From positions 2,666,001-2,730,000 of the forward strand of contig NZ_CP041063.1 in the NCBI RefSeq assembly GCF_011082085.1: a stretch of 64,000 nt of DNA, written 5' to 3'. Shown one piece after another: positions 60,284-64,000 of this stretch. The DNA comes from Bacillus sp. Cs-700. GTDB taxonomy: Bacteria; Bacillota; Bacilli; Bacillales; Guptibacillaceae. Position numbers and translations under genes: made by a program. The notes beneath the pieces were generated by a model. It ran no database searches. It was not told the origin of the DNA and worked only from the letters and a program-made list of their open reading frames with translations. Position 1 is the first letter of the stretch. Every line of letters starts with the position of its first letter.

Positions 60284-61579
60284 ATGACAATGAAATCGAA
60301 CATGGAAAACTTTTTTGCTCGTCTTAAGGGCGGAAAGAGCGTATTCATGATTTGCTTAAGTGTAATTGTACTGGGTTTAGTCTCCGGCTTTATCGTGTTT
60401 GAAACTACAAAAGCTTCGGTCACGCTTGTCCTTGATGGGGAAGAGAAGTTAGTAGATACACATGCAGATACAGTTGCGGAGTTATTAAAAGATGAAAACT
60501 TGAGTCCTGATGCTCATGATTATTTAAGTCACGATTTATCAGCACCGTTGGATTCTGGTGACGTGATTGAATGGAAGCCTGCTTTTCAAGTAACACTGTC
60601 TGTCAATGGCAAGGATCAACAGGTCTGGTCAACGCAAGAGACCGTGAAAGGCTTTCTAGAAGGTCAGAATATTAAGCTAAAAGAACATGATGATATGTCT
60701 GTTTCCCTCGATGATGAATTGAAGGAAGATATGACAATTGCCGTGGATAAGGCGTTTAAAGTGGCTGTAAATGACGGTGGAAAGCAGAATGATATTTGGA
60801 CAACTTCGACTACGGTCGCTGGCTTTTTAGAACAGCAGAACATTCAACTTGGAGAACTTGATCGTGTAGAACCAGGAAAAGACGAGAATGTAAAAGCGAA
60901 CTCGATAATCAACGTGATTCGAGTAGAAAAGGTCACCGATGTAGTGGAAGAAACAATCGATTATGCAACTATTAAGAAAAACGATAGCTCGATGCAAAAA
61001 GGAACTGAAAAGGTAGTAGAAGATGGACATGAAGGCAAGCAAGAGAAACATTATGAAGTTGTTTTAGAAAATGGCAAAGAGGTTTCACGCGAACTTAAGA
61101 AAACCGATGTTGTGAAGAAAAGCAGTGACAAAATCGTTGCTGTTGGAACTCAGGTGATTATGCAAACAGCTGTTAAAACAAGTAGTGAGTCTTCAACAAC
61201 GCCTACTAAATCAACGAAGTCGTCTAGCAAGCCTGAGCCTGCTGCTGATGTGAAGAAGCCTGAACCAAAAGCTAAAAGTGAACCTGCTGGTAAAGTACTT
61301 AACGTATCAACAACAGCATACACAGCAAATTGTACAGGATGTTCAGGAATCACTTCGACTGGGTTTAACTTAAAGTCTAACCCTAATGCGAAAGTGATTG
61401 CGGTTGATCCCAGTGTTATTCCACTTGGTTCAAAAGTATTTGTTGAAGGATATGGAACAGCGATTGCTGCTGATACAGGGGGAGCCATCAAAGGGAATAA
61501 AATTGATGTCTTTTTCTCATCCAAGTCACAAGCCTATGCATGGGGAAATAAGACCGTACAAATTACGATTCTCGATTAG
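60284..61579 (+). CDS. yabE: YabE-like cell-wall-associated protein with DUF348, G5 and 3D domains
   Basis: 431-residue exported protein. A membrane segment at about 20-39 is followed by three DUF348 repeats (about 42-205), a G5 domain (about 205-290), a serine/threonine/lysine/proline-rich linker (300-345) and a C-terminal 3D domain (about 348-431). The 3D domain carries the Asp motif AADTGG and KIDVFF. Related proteins are wall-remodelling enzymes (resuscitation factor-like). GGGGG precedes the ATG; an in-frame ATG also lies at 60290. Confidence 0.92.
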   Translation: MTMKSNMENFFARLKGGKSVFMICLSVIVLGLVSGFIVFETTKASVTLVLDGEEKLVDTHADTVAELLKDENLSPDAHDYLSHDLSAPLDSGDVIEWKPAFQVTLSVNGKDQQVWSTQETVKGFLEGQNIKLKEHDDMSVSLDDELKEDMTIAVDKAFKVAVNDGGKQNDIWTTSTTVAGFLEQQNIQLGELDRVEPGKDENVKANSIINVIRVEKVTDVVEETIDYATIKKNDSSMQKGTEKVVEDGHEGKQEKHYEVVLENGKEVSRELKKTDVVKKSSDKIVAVGTQVIMQTAVKTSSESSTTPTKSTKSSSKPEPAADVKKPEPKAKSEPAGKVLNVSTTAYTANCTGCSGITSTGFNLKSNPNAKVIAVDPSVIPLGSKVFVEGYGTAIAADTGGAIKGNKIDVFFSSKSQAYAWGNKTVQITILD

Positions 61580-61602
61580 TGATCGATCTATGATATGCTA
61601 TT

Positions 61603-61639
61603 AACACAGAGTGAGGCAAATCTCTCTCTGTGTTTTTTG
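61603..61639 (+). terminator. Terminator after yabE
   Basis: AACACAGAG (61603-61611) pairs with CTCTGTGTT (61626-61634), followed by T residues. Confidence 0.88.
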
Positions 61640-61724
61640 TATGATAAAGAAAAGTTTAATGAGGAAAACTAAAAGAATTCACGCGTTATAAATAGAATCG
61701 GTTATGTATTATGGAGGAAACAGA

Positions 61725-63154
<1,430 letters not shown>

Positions 63155-63159
63155 TTTGA

Positions 63160-63186
63160 AAAACACCTTAGAGGGTGTTTTTTTTA
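63160..63186 (+). terminator. Terminator after rsmA
   Basis: AAAACACC (63160-63167) pairs with GGTGTTTT (63174-63181), followed by T residues. Confidence 0.88.
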
Positions 63187-63244
63187 TGCGCTTTTGCTTT
63201 CGTATGGTAAGGGACTGGTGGACACTCTTAATCAGCTCTAGAAA

Positions 63245-63274
63245 AACATCTTTTCGAAAACTTCTCATATAGTA
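63245..63274 (+). promoter_or_regulatory. Candidate sigma-K-type promoter of yabG
   Basis: CATATAGTA at 63266-63274 fits the sigma-K -10 pattern CATANNNTA, with AACA at 63245-63248 (17-bp spacer) as a possible -35. yabG is sigma-K dependent in B. subtilis. Confidence 0.45.
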
Positions 63275-63325
63275 GAAAAAGGAGCCATCGTTTCGTTTAA
63301 AGGTCAAGCGGCGTGGAGGGAAGAG

Positions 63326-64000
63326 ATGACGATGAAAGAAGGAGATATCGTTGCAAGGCGTTCATACGGCTGTGATTTAATCTTCCGTGTTACGAGATTG
63401 AACGAAGCGAACAAGTCAGCTGAGCTCGTAGGTGAGGATATGAGGCTCATCGCAGATGCCCCATATGACGATCTCGTGTTAATTGACTCAAGTGAACATA
63501 AAATGAGGCGAGAGCAGTCGAAAGAGAAAGAGGATTATTCGTTTCGCTTGTTCAGACAAGATTATCAGTTGTTACGTATGAAGCGAGAATATTCGGCTAC
63601 TAGCCATTTTAAGAAAGAAACAAGTTTCTTTGAACTTCCAGGTAAAATTCTTCATATTGATGGCGATCCACTTTATTTAAGCAAATGTTTAGAAATGTAT
63701 AAGCGTTTAGGAGTTCCAGTCTATGGTTTGTATATGAAAGAAAGTGAAATTCCTGAGAATATCATTAAATTAGTTAACAATGTAAGACCAGATATTCTAG
63801 TGATAACAGGACATGATGCGTATAGTAAACATAAAGGCGAAAAAAAAGATTTGCAGTCCTATCGCAACTCACGCTATTTTGTTCGTGCAGTAAAAGAAGT
63901 AAGAAGTATTTTTCCGAACCTAGATCATCTTGTGATTTTTGCCGGCGCTTGTCAGTCTCATTTTGAATCATTAATTCGAGCGGGTGCTAATTTTGCGAGC
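63326..64000 (+). CDS. yabG: Sporulation-specific cysteine protease YabG, 3' end cut by window
   Basis: Coat-protein processing protease of late sporulation. The 225 codons present read MTMKEGDIVARRSYGCD onward and include KILHIDGDPLYL, RPDILVITGHDAYSK and FAGACQSHFESLIRAGAN. The last holds the probable catalytic cysteine. About 65 residues are missing at the C-terminus compared with B. subtilis. ATG 63326 follows GGAGGG; a second in-frame ATG is at 63332. Confidence 0.95.
   Translation, partial: MTMKEGDIVARRSYGCDLIFRVTRLNEANKSAELVGEDMRLIADAPYDDLVLIDSSEHKMRREQSKEKEDYSFRLFRQDYQLLRMKREYSATSHFKKETSFFELPGKILHIDGDPLYLSKCLEMYKRLGVPVYGLYMKESEIPENIIKLVNNVRPDILVITGHDAYSKHKGEKKDLQSYRNSRYFVRAVKEVRSIFPNLDHLVIFAGACQSHFESLIRAGANFAS

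Overview
This is the replication-origin region of an endospore-forming Firmicute, most likely a member of the Bacillaceae. The gene order mnmG-mnmE-jag-spoIIIJ-rnpA-rpmH / oriC / dnaA-dnaN-yaaA-recF-remB-gyrB-gyrA is that of Bacillus. Sporulation genes (spoIIIJ, bofA, csfB, yabG, an abrB with Spo0A-type boxes) support a spore former. The base composition is moderately AT-rich. The genus cannot be fixed from the sequence alone.

Layout. 1-4950 (minus strand): tRNA modification (mnmG, cut by the window edge, and mnmE), RNA-binding protein Jag, membrane insertase SpoIIIJ, YidD, RNase P protein and ribosomal protein L34. 4951-7210: bipartite oriC flanking dnaA, with DnaA boxes on both sides and an unwinding element before dnaN. 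7211-14864: sliding clamp, RecF, RemB and both gyrase subunits. 15010-20430: rRNA operon 1, followed by a decayed second 5S copy. 20615-28021: yaaC, guaB, dacA, pdxST and T-box-controlled serS. 28233-31145: tRNA-Ser(UGA), two deoxynucleoside kinases and a cation/proton antiporter. 31236-31965: an intergenic block of two repeat families. 32063-35907: a four-gene tyrosine/homogentisate catabolic cluster. 36014-39254: tRNA-Arg, two unrecognised genes and an isochorismatase-family hydrolase. 39343-43744: tadA, tRNA-Ser(CGA), SRP RNA, dnaX-yaaK-recR-yaaL-bofA. 43809-49104: rRNA operon 2. 49359-64000: csfB, yaaO, tmk, darA, holB, ricT, yabA, yabB, yazA, rsmI, abrB, metS, tatD, yabE, rnmV, rsmA and the start of yabG.

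How the genes work together. Most are the core informational set that clusters near oriC: replication initiation and its control (dnaA, dnaN, yabA), clamp loading (dnaX, holB), topology (gyrAB), recombination (recF, recR), rRNA and tRNA production and modification, and nucleotide supply (guaB, dck, dgk, tmk). The main departures from the Bacillus core are the homogentisate cluster, two unknown genes and the repeats.

The most unusual feature is a family of roughly 120-bp nested-hairpin elements. Five full copies lie in tandem at 31369-31965. A sixth, in opposite orientation, sits between 23S and 5S rRNA in operon 2 and is absent from operon 1. The copies differ in sequence but their stems change in a compensatory way. 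I do not recognise this family. Its stem pairing is read directly from the sequence; its function is unknown.
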